DNA of 64,000 nt, from the NCBI GenBank assembly GCA_949752745.1, contig OX457031.1, positions 25,806,081 through 25,870,080 on the forward strand, in the 5' to 3' direction. Numbering within the stretch: position 1 is the first letter of the stretch; the number at the start of each line of letters is the position of its first letter. Positions 14,237 through 27,889 of this stretch are shown one piece after another. Source of the DNA: Protula sp. h YS-2021 (lineage: Eukaryota > Annelida > Polychaeta > Sabellida > Serpulidae). A program made the translations under genes and the position numbers. The notes beneath the pieces are model-generated. The model saw nothing but the letters and a program-made list of their open reading frames with translations, did not search any database and was not told where the DNA came from.

Positions 14237-14250
14237 AGATAAAGAGAGAG
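14143..14250. repeat. (GA)n microsatellite
   Basis: About 90 bases of pure AG dinucleotides followed by imperfect AAAG/GGGG units. Ser/Leu-rich minus-strand frames here are artefacts. Confidence 0.95.
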
Positions 14251-15151
14251 GGGGGAATGATGAAAGGAATGGATGACAATTAAATGCGAGTTATGTGGAG
14301 TGGTATCGTACAATAATTGTTAATTGCCTCGCTACCCTTGACAGCCCACGCAGTTTTTCTTATCAAGCAACAGCTCCTCGAACCACTCGAACCCCTGGCT
14401 GTCTGCAGAAGTTAAAAGGGACAAATGCAAAGGGTGGAGCTTATAAAGTTTCCCGTTTAGTCAAGATGCATCAATCATTGGCCTAATGATCACCCAGTGC
14501 CAGGCAACAAATGTATGAGTAGGGCAATTTGTAATTAAACTAGAGCTATCGGAGCACACAAGGAGCAATGTAGTCCTTCCATTACATGCTGTATTCATTA
14601 TGGTAAAACTTCAAGTACTTCCCACTTGAAACACCCTGTATGACGGGTCTAGGGGAAAGAGTGATAACGGGCTTACGGGTTGTAAATAGTTTGAAAAAAA
14701 AAGCTAGAATTGCGATGAACTTCTATATTTTCAAATTTGCCCTCATAAGTGTTTTTTTTTTCAGTTGCAGCTTAAATAAGAACTTCGCACATTGTGTTGT
14801 GGAGTAACCCTTTGCATACCGAAGTTTTTAAGCCATATGTTTTTTCTAAATTGGATAAATGATCTGTGAGAAATTTAAAAAGGACGTAAAAAATTGTGAC
14901 GCACATGTTTACGTTTGAGCCGCACACCAGACACTGCGCAATGACGCTTGGCTGCAGTGGCTATTCTCTCGACACGGATTCTTTTCTGTTGTTTATACTA
15001 ATGAGGCTGTTACTGCAAGGCAAGCCTATGTTAAAATATGCGAAGGATATAAATTCACAATGTTTGAAAATGTTTGAACACCAGAAAGAACGATCTTGTT
15101 TTTTCATCCCATTTTTCTTAAATAATCCAGCCTGTCGGTGATCTCTTTGAT

Positions 15152-15745
15152 ATATACTCAACAAAAAAAGAAACGCAACTTTTTCAAATGGCTGTTATAT
15201 TGTCAATACTGGACAGATAACAACAAAATTTTAGGTATAGACTCAGAATCAATAGATAATTTCATTTCTCTAAAAATTCAAAGCTACATTCTTATCGTTA
15301 CGCTGTAATGCTTACGTAAACTGAAGGTATCCGAAAAGCAGTTCACAAGCCTAATATCTCGTGTGTCCTAATAGGGTTGAATAGGGTGTGACAAGCGGAT
15401 CTGTCGGTCCTGGTCTGGGGTCGTTGACCGTGGCCTGCCCGTTCTAGGACGATCGTTCCAGAAACTTCAAATTTTGTACAACGTGCACTCTTTTCTTAAG
15501 GGTTGAGACTATGAAAAAATAATTCAATAATTCTCAGCGGTTATTTCACAATGTCCTAGACTACGAGTTTGGGTCACGTGACTGCTCGCTCGAGTTGTAA
15601 GATAGAGCGGGGAATGATTTTGACACATTGTTTGGACAATCATTTTCCAAGTAATAGAATGTACAAGAAAAATTAAATATACTAATAGAAAAAAAAATTA
15701 ACCCCCTCTAGAGGTGTTGCGTTTCTTTTTTTTGTTGAGTATATA
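15152..15745. mobile_element. Non-autonomous Tc1/mariner-type element (MITE)
   Basis: The terminal inverted repeat reads 'tactcaacaaaaaaag' then 'aaacgcaac' at 15155-15179. It recurs inverted as 'gttgcgtttc', a T run, then 'tgttgagta' at about 15716-15741, with one extra T. It is flanked by TA on both sides, consistent with TA target duplication. The interior of roughly 540 bp has no transposase frame, so it would depend on an enzyme supplied elsewhere. Confidence 0.85.
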
Positions 15746-16224
15746 TTTTTTTAATTTTGAAAATTTCCATCATTCGGCATCGGTCAAAATTTGTATTTGA
15801 AATATTGTTTCACAGGCTGTCCTGTCGATTTTTTTCTGTATTTTTTTTTAAAAATCCAGTCAGATCACTTTTTTATTTGCGATTTTAGTGACCCAGGCGG
15901 AGGAGGAGAGACAAGATTAATTTTATGATCGCCTTAGCAAGAATAAATTGCAGTCTTAGTAAACGACTATAACATACAGGCAGTGACACATGCTGGGGTC
16001 ATTTCCTCCCGGTCGGTATTACTTTATCATTGTGATTCAGATAATGGCATATACCAAGAATGTATTCAAACTAGCCTCTTTAGTTTGAGGTATATGGATG
16101 CCTGCAAGGCTGCATTTAGGATGTAGATATGGCCTACTCCAGTGCTCTCTTCCTCTGCAGAACACGCCTGGATATAAAAGTTGGGCCTATAAAATATATT
16201 CAGTTTGCACAAAATAATTGTGGA

Positions 16225-16350
16225 CGATTTGAGGACGGATGGTCATTTTTGTTGTATCACAAATAAATACAATAGGTTTGGGACAAATCGCATGAGGACA
16301 AGTCGCCCGATGGTGGGGTGGACAAGTCGCTGGCGGTCAAGTCTTATGGA
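16225..16350 (+). repeat. Short degenerate tandem repeat
   Basis: Imperfect units on the theme 'ggacaagtcgc' ('gggacaaatcgcatg', 'aggacaagtcgcccgatgg', 'tggacaagtcgctggcgg'). The theme resembles the 'ggacaactcatcc' minisatellite at 27658-27790. Confidence 0.55.
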
Positions 16351-16618
16351 CAATTATAATGACGAACATAGAGATTACCTTGTATTATCAACACACTTTA
16401 TGATTTAAAATAATTAAACTGTAGAGGCTTTCTGATTACAAGTTGATAATTTCTCAATTACCAAATGCTTAACATGTGTTTGTTTCAACAGGAATTGAAG
16501 TGTATATTTATACTAATATTTCTGAAACTTTTTTTGTCATGTGTGTTTATTTTCAGTTGTAGGTAAGCCGACGTATATTATAACGATACAAGGGACTTAA
16601 TTTGCAAATCCATGGCTG

Positions 16619-19600
16619 ATGGTCGCTCAATACGAGATGGCGATTCGATCAGTACTGGAAACATTCGCGACACATACTACCATGCATGGCGTTCCTAAGG
16701 TTAGCAATGCATGTTTTAACATTTTGCAATTTAATGCGCAATAGCCCATCAGCGTAAATATAAATCACCCTTATTTTAACAGCTGCCCTCTGGCTTAGTG
16801 TTATTGATTGTAGTTAACATAGGATGGCACTAGTCATCTGACGTGTTCCTTCGTGCGTTCAGCTTCGCCAGCTGGTTATCAAACATGTTTTAATGTGATC
16901 AATGGAGGCGAAAAAAAAAAACAGTTGATTATTTTTTATAGCGTTCAATAATGATTTAATTAAACAATGAATGTGTTAATTGTCGTTCTAACTAAAGAGA
17001 CAATGAGCATATGCTATGACTTATATCAGACTATTTTTTACGTGAGACACCTTGATGTATTTATTGATGCTTTATTGGAAATCTGTTGTATTTTACCCAG
17101 GTGATTAATTCGAAGTCAACAATGGGCCGAACGTTTTGGAGTTTGATTTGCATCGCTGCTGGTTCAATGTTTTGTCTTCAAATGTCAGAGGTGCTCCATA
17201 GGTAATAGCTGGTCACAATACAATCCATCTTAAATTAAATAACTTGAGAAGATAGTGGTACATATATATATATATATATACACCCATGCACATGTAATTA
17301 GGTATAAATTAGCTTGATGGGCATTCGATCTGATCGTCATTTTAGAACTTTTTTTGCCTTATAACAGCGCACAATGTTTCTACAATTCCCGGGGCTACTT
17401 TTCACCACATATGTCCAAAAAAAAAAACAAAAAAAAACAAAAGCAAACAAACGAGGAGAAAGTGGTAGGGGGTGGGGGTAATTTTGAAGCCAGACACGGG
17501 CCGGGCGGAGTGCCAATTTCGATAACAAGAGGGTTAATTTTCATTCAGTACTATACTTTGCCTACACAGTGGAAGGGGAGGGATCCTTTCAGAACTACGC
17601 TATGAGTTAGACTAAAAAGGGGGTATTATTTCCAAATTATCAATCCGCGTTTAGGAGTCATCTTTAAAAGTTCTGGGCATGTAAAGTAACCAGTTGGCAT
17701 GGTAGTATCCCCCGATTAAGAAACACATTTTTAAAATCTGTTTTACAAGGCACATATTTTTGTGTTTCAGATACTTTTCCTACCCAAAGAAAGTCACTGT
17801 CGAAGTGGTTCCCACACCCGTGCCTTTTCCCAGTATATCCATTTGCAATATGCGAAACCTTGATGTTTATATTCTGAACTCATTAAATCGAATGTTTCTC
17901 GAAGACGATCATCCGTCTAATAATATTAATAAAAGTGATATACCCTTTGTACAGCAGTATATGTCAAAAGTAGCCAAATATGCACCGTTATTTTGGAAAT
18001 ATCAAGACCAGCATGCAGAGATTTTCCAGGATATATTCTCACGGACGCAGTTCAGTGCAAACATAGACGAAGACATTATTTCGGAAGTTGCTGTGCAATT
18101 AGAAGGGTGCGTATTGAAAAAAAAACGCAATCAGTGCCAAAACATGTGAATTGATATATCTCTGAATTAAAGGTATTTTTAAAGAAAAATGTTGAATATT
18201 TGATCGGACAGCAAAGAGATGTTACATGTCAAATTCAGTTTACAAATGAGAAAAAAAATATCTCACATATATTTTGAAAAGGACAGTCGTCTATTCGTGT
18301 TAATTATAAAGCATTCGTAAATATGTTTGTTGAATTAATTTTTTAATGTTTTTTCTTTTGTCGCAAAGCAAACAGATGTGTAAAAAATATTCCTTAACAC
18401 TTGAAATTTGTCATGACCTCAACATTTCTTTATGTCATATGACAAAAATGACTGTTGACAGGTTGCCCATTTCCCTTAAAATATTATTGTGTTTTGAGCA
18501 AGCAGTATATAATTAACATTTGAAAATATTTAGCAGGTATTGATTTATTTCGTTACTGATCAATTTTGTCTTTACTGTTGATCTAAAATAAGTCAATATG
18601 TGCTTTGTTGCATGACATAACTGACTATTCCATTAAGCAAAGCTGGAATATCTATGAAATTCTGTGTTCCAGTCAACATTATTGATTTGGGAATCGACCA
18701 ATCAAATTGCAGCATTTACCAAAGTCATGTAACAATTAAAAAAAAAAAGGTGCAATGTCGCGAATTTTCACAGTATTGTATTACTTGCAGGTTTGTTGTG
18801 AACTGCCACTATGCCGGGCATAGATGTAACAGGGATAGAGACTTTGTTAAGTTCTTTGATCCTTACTATTTCAATTGTTTCACTTATACTGCGCCAGAAG
18901 AAAACGACATAGATGATTCTCTGGCGGAAGGCATCGAGAATGGTTGGAGCTCAATAGTATTATCCGGAAGTGGTATGTTAGATAAAAACAAGGAAATACG
19001 GATGTTACCGGGATTGCACGAGTGGAGAAGTGCTGTGTCGGCATCGGAAGGTGTTAGAGTAGTGATACATCCGCCGAATACTCAACCTTATCCATTTACA
19101 GAAGGATATGATGTTCCGCCCGGATTTTCTGCCTCTTTTGGTATACGTCCACGACGAAATATTCGTATTGGGCCCCCACATGGCAATTGCTCTCAGAATA
19201 ATCCGTTTGACTCCACAACAGCCAGGTATCGTCTTATGGCCTGCCAAAAGATGTGTCTTCAACACTTGATAGTTGAGTCATGTGGGTGCTCGGATATTGG
19301 CTTGCCAAAATTGCCAAAACAACCAGCGGTCTCACCGTGTCGAAATGATTCGAATGTACCAGAAAAATGCATGTATGAAGCATATGATGATTGCTTACAA
19401 GCCATGTTCCAACTCAATGAAAACATTCAATGTGCTCGCAATACGAAAGCAAAGATAACAAAAAATACAACAGCGATGGAAAACTGCAGCTGTTTTCCTC
19501 CTTGCGATGAAGTCTCGTATGACGTCAGCTATAGCCTTTCAAAATGGCCGGCTTCCGGATATGAAGGAGATGCTGCTTATTATGATGTATTAAAAATTGG

Positions 19601-20183
19601 ACAATTCGTTGAACGTTTTAACAAATCAGATACAATGGATAAATTTTACTTATTTGAAAAATATTTTAATGTCAGCGACAGAGAATCAACAATGAAGAAT
19701 TTTGCACGCTTAAATGTCTATATTGCAGATTCGAATGTCGTGAAAACACAAGAATCGGAGGATTATACTAGAAATCAGTTGGTTTCGGATATCGGTGGTC
19801 AGCTTGGCCTATGGGTCGGGATATCCATTATCACTTTAGCCGAAGTGCTTCAATTAATCATAGATGTGATAAGATACTTCACGACTTTTTCCTATAAACG
19901 TGTTCCAACGAGGTCGAATGCTACGCGTCGCACTGAACGCATGATGCAAAGCAATGGAAACATAAGGAATGAAACACGTAGAAACAATAATGATAACTTC
20001 AGTATGAACACATACAGCAGTAGGAACAACCCTGCACGTACAGGAAGAAGTGTGGATATATACAGTGCTAAGGGTCTGGAGAGATATAATGGATTCCGAA
20101 GGCATACATGTACAGCCACAAAGTACAGTAATGAAGTCAATGGGTATTGTGAAGCTTGTCCTTATGAAGACAATGATCTATGA
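16619..20183 (+). CDS. DEG/ENaC family sodium channel subunit (four exons, 636 aa)
   Basis: Amiloride-sensitive-type, proton- or peptide-gated cation channel subunit of the plasma membrane. Proposed exons are 16619-16699, 17101-17201, 17771-18106 and 18791-20183; all junction phases fit and the total is a multiple of three. Visible family marks: the N-terminal HG gating motif (residues 23-24, 'TTMHGVPK'), TM1 (about 38-60), the post-TM1 'VPFPSISICN' block, a large Cys-rich extracellular loop ('FDPYYFNCFTY', 'CQKMCLQHLIVESCGC', 'CSCFPPCDEVSYDVS'), and TM2 with 'GGQLGLWVGIS' (about 506-536), where GIS fits the G/S-x-S selectivity filter. The cytoplasmic tail of about 100 residues is long and rich in Asn and Arg. 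The start ATG at 16619 follows an in-frame stop just upstream. The first donor (GTTAGC) and third donor (GTGCGT) are non-consensus. The subfamily (FaNaC, ASIC-like or degenerin) cannot be fixed by eye. Confidence 0.93.
17445..17640 (+). repeat. Dispersed G-rich repeat inside an intron of the DEG/ENaC gene
   Basis: It follows an A-rich run and carries 'ggtgggggtaattttga', 'cgggccgggcgg' and 'tttcattcagta'. It can be aligned in order with 31813-31960 ('ggggtaattttgagcggg', 'ttttcagtaagtgctc', 'cccactaaaagg'). It lies between the second and third exons of the channel gene. Confidence 0.55.
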
Positions 20184-20256
20184 TGCCCGTAAGTACTTAA
20201 GTATATTGTAATCAAGCAATCAAACATATGTGTACTTCATTCTTCTGTATTTCGGT

Positions 20257-20262
20257 AATAAA
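20257..20262 (+). promoter_or_regulatory. Likely polyadenylation signal of the DEG/ENaC gene
   Basis: AATAAA lies 74 bases after the stop codon, on the coding strand. Confidence 0.6.
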
Positions 20263-23200
20263 GTATAGTCATGTCAATTAATTGTATGAGTTCTGTTGAT
20301 ACTGTATTTGCTAAACAAAACAGATGAATTTTTAAGCATCGGTTTTCGACTGGTTCATTCGACAAAATGATCAAATTGTCCTTCGGTTTCTCCTGTCTTG
20401 ATCGTATGTATGAAATACAGCTAAGTTGTTCAAAGCACTAAAATATAACATATGTATCTATTTAGTTTGTTCTGGTATACTCCGTTTTCTGTTCCGGTAT
20501 ACTTGTAAGCTTGAAAGAAATCTGAATCTAATGTGCTTAGAGTGGCAAAATTGCTATAGAAGCCATGTATGAAGTAAAACAATAAAAACGATGAAGTCTT
20601 CAGAGATAAAAGGTCCCAAAATCATACATAAAAATCACATTCAAAACAATGTTGAAAACCGTTTATGATAGCGAAATCAACTAGTTACTTAGAGCGTTCG
20701 TCTAGTAATTCCAAGGTCCCGCTTCCGGATTCCAGCTCGGGGTGGTAAACAGGGTTGACGTTCGTTGTCATTGTTTTAGCTAAGCGACTGCAGTGGGACA
20801 ATCACCTACCATGAAATTCAAAATTGGCGGCCATTGAGTCTTAAATTTAAAACTGGTTTAAAAGTTTAATAAACATATTTGTCAATTGTATCTCGTTAAA
20901 CGAGACTTCAAAATCATTTTGATTCCATCAAATTCGTTTTTATTATTCCGGTGCTGTGCTTTACATAAATCTCTCTCTTAATAAGTCAAAACCATCCAGG
21001 GTAATATGCTGTATAAGTACGGTGGTTGAGGAAAACAATCGGTAAGTGTACATTCATGCTACTACGATAGGGATCTGGGCAAATTAATTAAGAAATTGCT
21101 TATTAACGATTCATGACATTTATAAGTTGGTACCATTCAGCAATTTATGCGGCATTCTTTGGTGTTCTATAAATCTTAAGCATTAGGAGAGACACTTCCT
21201 TTTGCTAAAGTAAATTCTGACAGGATGTGAAATTACAATTTCCATTTACAATACATACGCATAGGAGTTTCAAGGATTTTCTGAGGGAGTATGCTAGTCA
21301 TTTGTAAATGCAACGCAGCCAAGAGCAAAGCATATGTATAACTGTGACTGCAAACTTTCGAACAGTGCACCAAGTTGGGATGAATCTTTCTTCCTTGCCA
21401 GTTGATTCAAATTTTTTTGTTGAATGGCTAAAATAGTGAATTCATACCACCAATAGTTGTGTGTTTGTCTAGAAAATATCGATAATTCAGCATGTAAAAT
21501 GTTTCCATAAGGATACACACATTTGTATATAATTGTATATATTGATTTGTAAAGACGTTACTGCTTGACTTGAAGTACATTGATATCACTTCTTTCTATA
21601 ACTAGTTGTGCAATAATTTAATTTATCATATAAACTACAAAGCTTGCTGATTTGAAATTTTTTGTCATTGCATTAATTCATTATTTTATGTTTGTGTTGT
21701 TAAAGGTCAAAGTTCGCTGTAAAAATTCTGATCAGCCTCATTATAATGAGAGAACTTTTCCGGTTTTTAATATGAGTTTGATGATACTGATGTCGATGTT
21801 GAGTCTTCGATTTTTAACAATTAAGAAAGATCAGTTGGTTACAAAGTCTTAAAAGTAATGAATGAATACATGTCCACAACACTTCTTTCATAACGCGAAA
21901 TACTGACTGCCGTTGCAACTTCACAATGAAGTCTGTTCTTTTTACTTATATATTGTTTAACTTAGCTTTGTTTGGCGACCGTGATCTCTTTTTCAGCGCA
22001 AAAGAAAGAGACGGTTATTTTTGCTCTTCTATTTTTAATTATATTTGTATTTATATGCAAAATCTAAGAATCAATTTAACAGTAGCTAAAGCAACCAAAA
22101 TAACTCACTGTTAGGATCTAATGGATCTGAATACTCTGTATTTCAGTACAGTCTGTAAAATTTCCCACTTGTTTATATTTTATTGCTAAACACCTGTCGT
22201 AGTAAATTCATTTCCGCCGTCCACGCTAGTTTTCTGATTAATGTAAGCTTCTTTAGTGTAAAAATATGTGATGTTGTATTTGCACTTGGTATTATCGAAA
22301 TCATCACGAGTATCTCAAAATAGAAATCAGCGGTAATTAAAGTTTATTTCGAGTTTAAAAAATCAAATAAGTAGCAGTTATTTCTAATCAATGATTTATT
22401 TGAGTATCTAAAAAGAAAATAATATACTACGTTTTGTCGAATTTAGATGCTTAAATAAAAACGCAATAAATCAATAAGAATTATGAAAACATGTGAACAC
22501 CTTCAACCAAACTTATATTCATGTGTAATTCAATTTACTCATATTGTATTCAGGTTACTTGTCAGAACAAGGGAAATATTGGCAAAATTACCGGAATTTT
22601 ATAGTATTAATTTTACTGTAATACTTACAATGCTTATTGTACAGCATAGTTCTGTTTTTAGCAGTATTTTTGTTATTTTTTCGATTTGCTATTGTCTATA
22701 CTAGCCATGTATTTATTTTTATGGCAGTAGCTTTTTCAACTGGATAAAGAATTGTATACGAGAGTAAGATTGATTATGTGTCTGTTTTTGCGATTGTCAC
22801 TATTTACTGCACTATTCATTATAACGATATCTTAGGAACGCATATGGTCTCTGGGTTGAGTAGATGAAATGGGCTGATGAAAAACAACAGTCGTGTGATT
22901 TACGGAAAGTGTCACTCACGTTTTCAATGGAAATTGTGATTTCATAGTAAAATCAACACTCCCGTGTATCATACCCATGCAGCTTTTTATTTTATGTCTG
23001 AGTGATATTTGAAGAAAAGTATCACTAAGTTAAACTCTAAAATCTAGCTAAAGCTAAAAACCATATAATTTTTCATTGAGTATATTTTGAAATGATGTCC
23101 TAATTTATGCTATGGCATAACTAATTAGAAGTTACATACTCCTATGTGAGAAATTGTTACAAGATGTAAAATGTGCATAAATATTTTCATGTCTCCTATC

Positions 23201-26200
23201 AATAATTCCTATAAAAGTTATGTGTATGTTTTGGAGGCAATAGTAGCATTAAAGTTGTGATGTTATACAAAGGTGTTAACTGCAATAGATAACAACAACT
23301 GAATTGTAAGTATGTCAGTAATGAAAAAAATGTCTACACTCTAGACTAACTTTCCGTCTTTGTTACAAATATGCAGTCGAATTTTTAGGAGCAGTGTCAT
23401 AAAAGTTAAACAAATATTATGAAACTATAAAATTATGTTTGCAAATTTATTATTTAAAATTTAAACTTTGTTTAATGGCCAAAACTGCGAATAAAAATAT
23501 ATTATGGAGGTGTGTATTTTAAATAGAAATATATTCTGGTATATTGTAGATGTGCACAGGGGTATGGTTTTCCATCAGTTTATGTTATGTTTTCAAAGTA
23601 AGCGTCATAGGTAGTTCCTTTAAAGCTTGCTTGCTTTAATTCTCGCCTGACATCACAAATATCAATGTAAATATAAATACCGATAAAATGTACAAATGAT
23701 ATCAACTGTCTTTGTTAGGTGTTCCAATAAATAAGCTTGCAATTTTCGGAGGCTGATGCCATGGGAACAGTTATGCTGCGTTCTTATGGTGTTTCTGCTT
23801 TTTTAATTTTTGTTTTCTAATTTTAGAGCTTCCACGTAAGTATACAATTTTATTGTGGCACACCACAGAATCGTCTTTGCCAAAATATTTTGCTCTAATT
23901 CTAAAGTTATAAACCTCCATGTTTTAGTGTATTTCACACACTTGAGTGCATGTTAATACTCCTTAATAGCCTTATATGGGTGCTTGTACCACAGGGCTTA
24001 GTGTTATTTTTTGGTAAACATCGTACAATACCACTTTTAACATATTCTGGAGTATTGTGACAATACGCACACAGCCCTGAAAGCACTCATTATTTTCCTC
24101 CTGCTACTCTGGTTACAAATTTACCTGGATAATTTAAGTAAAGCATCTGTCTCTGTTTCATATTTGCGTTTAATTTTGATGAATTTTCTGTTATATCTGA
24201 TTGACCTAAGTAATATATTATCACTATGTTTGCGTTCCTGTGTTTTGCAAAGTATGAAAGCACTAAATGGTGTTTATATTTAATACGTTTCAGGTCTTAC
24301 CAAGAGTATATTTAAATTGTTCGGGCAAATCTTCCGCACCTGAGTGGCCATTTTGTTAGCTAGCTTCTCCTTTGACCACAGTGGCCGCAAAAAATTTACA
24401 TATGTGTAGGACCTGATGTAAAGGGGAACACAATGCTTTTCGTTCCCGTTTCTTTTTTGTTTTCATTATGAAAACACGAAGAAAAGAACAGTGAATTTTA
24501 TAAAAAAAATGCAACGTGTTATCGCTACAGAGACATTATCAACAACGCCTGTCACATTGCCAACAGCCACACTGTACATGCTGTGGCTGTGGATGAGCAC
24601 AGAGAAATTTGTATACTTTGATTTTTCTCAACGAAGATGCAGTTTCGTTTGTTTGTATAGGCCAAAGATGTGGGCAGTGAAACGCTTTTGTTGGTTTTAT
24701 AAGAACGACGCGTTGATGCAATAGCTAACCTATTCATTTTAATTACATTCATACAACATAAAAACAGGTTGCGCAACATTTCGGTTTCATTTAATTTTTT
24801 CTATTAAGGTTTCGATCTTGGAAGAAATACTCCTTTCAACATTTCAACATATGAAAAAGGAAAGCAAACCAAACTCCTGCAAAAATGGTACTGGACGAGA
24901 AAAATTGATGTGCTAATTTTTACCTCAATGTTTAAAATTTCGCTTGTGTGAAATTTGTTCTCGTTTCAAACCAACCTCAGATCTGCATTAGTCATATTTC
25001 CAGTTTTCAATTACTGAAGTATAAGCTAACAATAACTGTGAAGGACAGGGATAAATGTTTCTGTTTTCTAAACACTCCCATCTATGTTCTCCTGGATCCA
25101 TTATTGAAAAGTCACTTTTGTTTACGAGAACTAGAAGCTAAACCATTTTAAAAAAATTACTACCACATCGTCCGTTGCAGCAGTTATAATTTCTGTACAA
25201 AACCATTCTGTTCCACATGTAAATATATCATTACTGTATACTATGAAATAAATGGAAAAGAAGAAGAAGTTTGTTGTTATTTAGTCTTTTATGAACCCTT
25301 TTTATTCTTTGTTGTTTATCTACAGTGTATAATTGAAACGAGACCACTGAAACACTATGATAAAGTTTATTTCCGAAGTGGTATCTTTTCTGTTCTAGTC
25401 TTTTCGCCCCTTATAGTCAGGTTGTCAATTGTGTTTCTGGATTTACACCAACCATTAAGAATTTAATATAATCTATTAATATTTTCGAACATATACGAAA
25501 GCGCCAACGACTTAAAGCTACTCAACCCCCTGGAAAAGACTACCGAAAGGCCCGGCTAATGTGCCACCCACATATGAATAGGTTCTCTATATCTCCTTCT
25601 ATCGTACACACACTTAGAGTGATAGAAACATGAGCTAATGTCTTATGGATAAAATGACATTATAGCAGTTCTGTAGCAATATTTTGTTAGTTTGACAGAA
25701 TTCCGAAACTTTGAAAGTTTTCAGGAATATAGGCCAGTGTATGCTTCTAATGTTTTATTTTTAATGATATCTTGCTTTTGCTGTGCGGGAAATAAAACTG
25801 CAGTTTTAACCAACTTAGCTGAAATTTCCGTGGCTCAAACTCCAACTAATGAGGAATCAAAAGCTGCATGGCATTTGAACCAACCTAGCCAAGATGACAA
25901 ATTCTATGTTTTGGCAAACACAGCTTGTGAAACAGACTGCAAAAGGGCTACGATTATATATTTATCATTGTGCAGATAACTTGACCTCTGCACCGTCAAG
26001 ACTGTTGTATGAACGTTTTTGTTCTGTAATTTTTACAATTTATATATTTAAAATAACATTCTTTCCTTCGGAATTTTAATACAATTACACAATGGACTCA
26101 GCTACAACTTCTAATTTCCTGAATGTTTTCAACAGGCAAGAAATGGGATTGATATAATGTGAGTATTTTGTAACTAAAACGCCATAGATGAAATGATCGA

Positions 26201-26927
26201 ATGTTTCAATTTGTGTTTGCAAAATTGGTTATTTTGTACAAAATAGCGTCTTACCTTAAATATATGACCTTAATTGAGCTAATGCAACCTTAGAATGCAT
26301 ATTATTTTAATACAATCCCACGATCTTATTGCAAAATGCACTTCCAGCTCAAGAGCAACACCAGCACTTTAAATCACTTTGAATGGGTTTTACGTTAGAT
26401 AATACCACAGAACGATGTATTATCAATAATTTTGACAGAATGTATACATTATCATCTCCCCCAACGTTTGCATATAATTATATGTTAATGCGTAAAGAAA
26501 AGTTCTCTGTTGAATTACTTATTTCCCATAATGTTGATCCAAACTTAATATCTAAAGGAGAACGTGTCCTCTGCGCGCTGCTAAATCCACATATTAAAGG
26601 TGTTTTACCAGTGCCAGCAGATAAACATCATTCTTGAAAAATAGATCTTACCCTAGGATGATTTATCAAACGTTCGAGGTTCGTCTTAGCGACAGTACCC
26701 TAGCGAAAGTGGCCAAAAGTAATTCAGGACTGAACATAAGTGACCGCTATACCTTATATGTTCCAAGTACGTTTTTAACACTTGGCTAGCCAAAGTCTTA
26801 TATGCCCGTCATTTTGTCATCACAACCAGTTAGAAACTACTGGTCCAATTAACACCAAACTTTAGCAGAACTTGACGTAAACTTATTCTGTCAATATGTT
26901 TTCTTTATTGTTAAGGTTGGTTTCAAG
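20263..26927. other. Non-coding intergenic stretch
   Basis: AT-rich and free of convincing exons; apart from the tRNA-like relic listed separately, nothing was recognised. Open frames at 25692-25979 and 26383-26637 have no recognisable domain or coding composition. Confidence 0.45.
20681..20742 (+). repeat. Decayed tRNA-derived sequence (SINE or tRNA relic)
   Basis: 'ctagttacttagagcgttcg' followed by 'tctagtaattccaaggtccc' resembles the D-arm/anticodon half of a tRNA-derived SINE. 'ggattccagctcgg' stands where a B box would be but has lost the GGTTCRA core, so it is unlikely to be transcribed. Confidence 0.4.
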
Positions 26928-27482
26928 TCGAGCTGAAAGCGGATCCTCGTGTACACGGTACCGTGTAGTGTCTTGCATGACACGGATACAAAACCCATTA
27001 CACGATACGCGAACTGCTTCATGAGCTCTGAGCGAAACGAAACCAATGTGATGCTCTGTGGCTGTGGCGCTGTTTCATGACAGCACGCCCCTCCCCGTGT
27101 AGTTATTGATCCGGCGCACTGTCTTTCACAGCGTGTATTGTAATTACACGGTACACGCTATGGACATGGTATCTTCAGTGTACCCGTGCATTTAACATTG
27201 CATCAAATTTTAAAAAGAAACATGGCAGAAAAAGAGTTCTTTGGTTTGGGAATTCTTTGAAAAGGAAGGGGGAAAATACAATTACAAAAACCTCTGGGAG
27301 CAGATAACTGACAAAAAAACAGTCATTAGTGATTCAACATAAACAGTTTACTGCACACACTGTCTTTGTTTAGTAACCGTAGCTTTATGTGTTATATTTC
27401 CGTGTAGTTCCGTGTACACGGATCCTAAGCCCTCGTATACTCGTGTACGCGTGTACTGTTCTCGGGATCCGTTTGAGCTCTA
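26928..27482. mobile_element. hAT-like non-autonomous element (MITE) with 8-bp target duplication
   Basis: The left terminus 'TCGAGCTGAAAGCGGATCC' and the reverse complement of the right terminus 'TAGAGCTCAAACGGATCC' match apart from three differences. Identical 8-bp flanks GTTTCAAG (26920-26927 and 27483-27490) form a target-site duplication of the length typical of hAT elements, and the TAGAG end fits the hAT terminal consensus. The interior is rich in the palindrome CGTGTACACG and has no transposase. Confidence 0.85.
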
Positions 27483-27657
27483 GTTTCAAGGTCAAATCAA
27501 TACGCAAAGACAGGGTAATTTTTCCTTTCTTCTGCACTGAGCAAAAGGCTGATGCTCGCTGTGCATAGTTTCCTATTATTTCACAGCTGGGGCCTGCTGT
27601 AAACACAGTAGAGGCTTTGGTGCATTGCTAAGAATAAGTTCATGTGTGTGGGGAGCA

Positions 27658-27790
27658 GGACAATTCATCCAAAAACCAACTCATCCAAAAAGTCTTGGAC
27701 AACTCATCCAAAAACTTTGGACGACTCATCCAATTCTTTGGACAACTCATCCAAAAAGTTTTGAACGACTCATCCAATTCTTTGGACAAC
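27658..27790 (+). repeat. Minisatellite on the theme 'ttggacaactcatccaa'
   Basis: About six imperfect units ('ggacaattcatccaaaaacc', 'aactcatccaaaaagtctt', 'ggacgactcatccaattctt' and similar), running straight into the (AAT)n tract. Confidence 0.85.
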
Positions 27791-27792
27791 TA

Positions 27793-27885
<93 letters not shown>

Positions 27886-27889
27886 TAAA

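Noticed and set aside
18654..18790. Open 5' extension of the last DEG/ENaC exon
   Set aside because: A clear acceptor ('ttacttgcag') precedes 18791 and the phase matches the exon ending at 18106; the extension is intron sequence.
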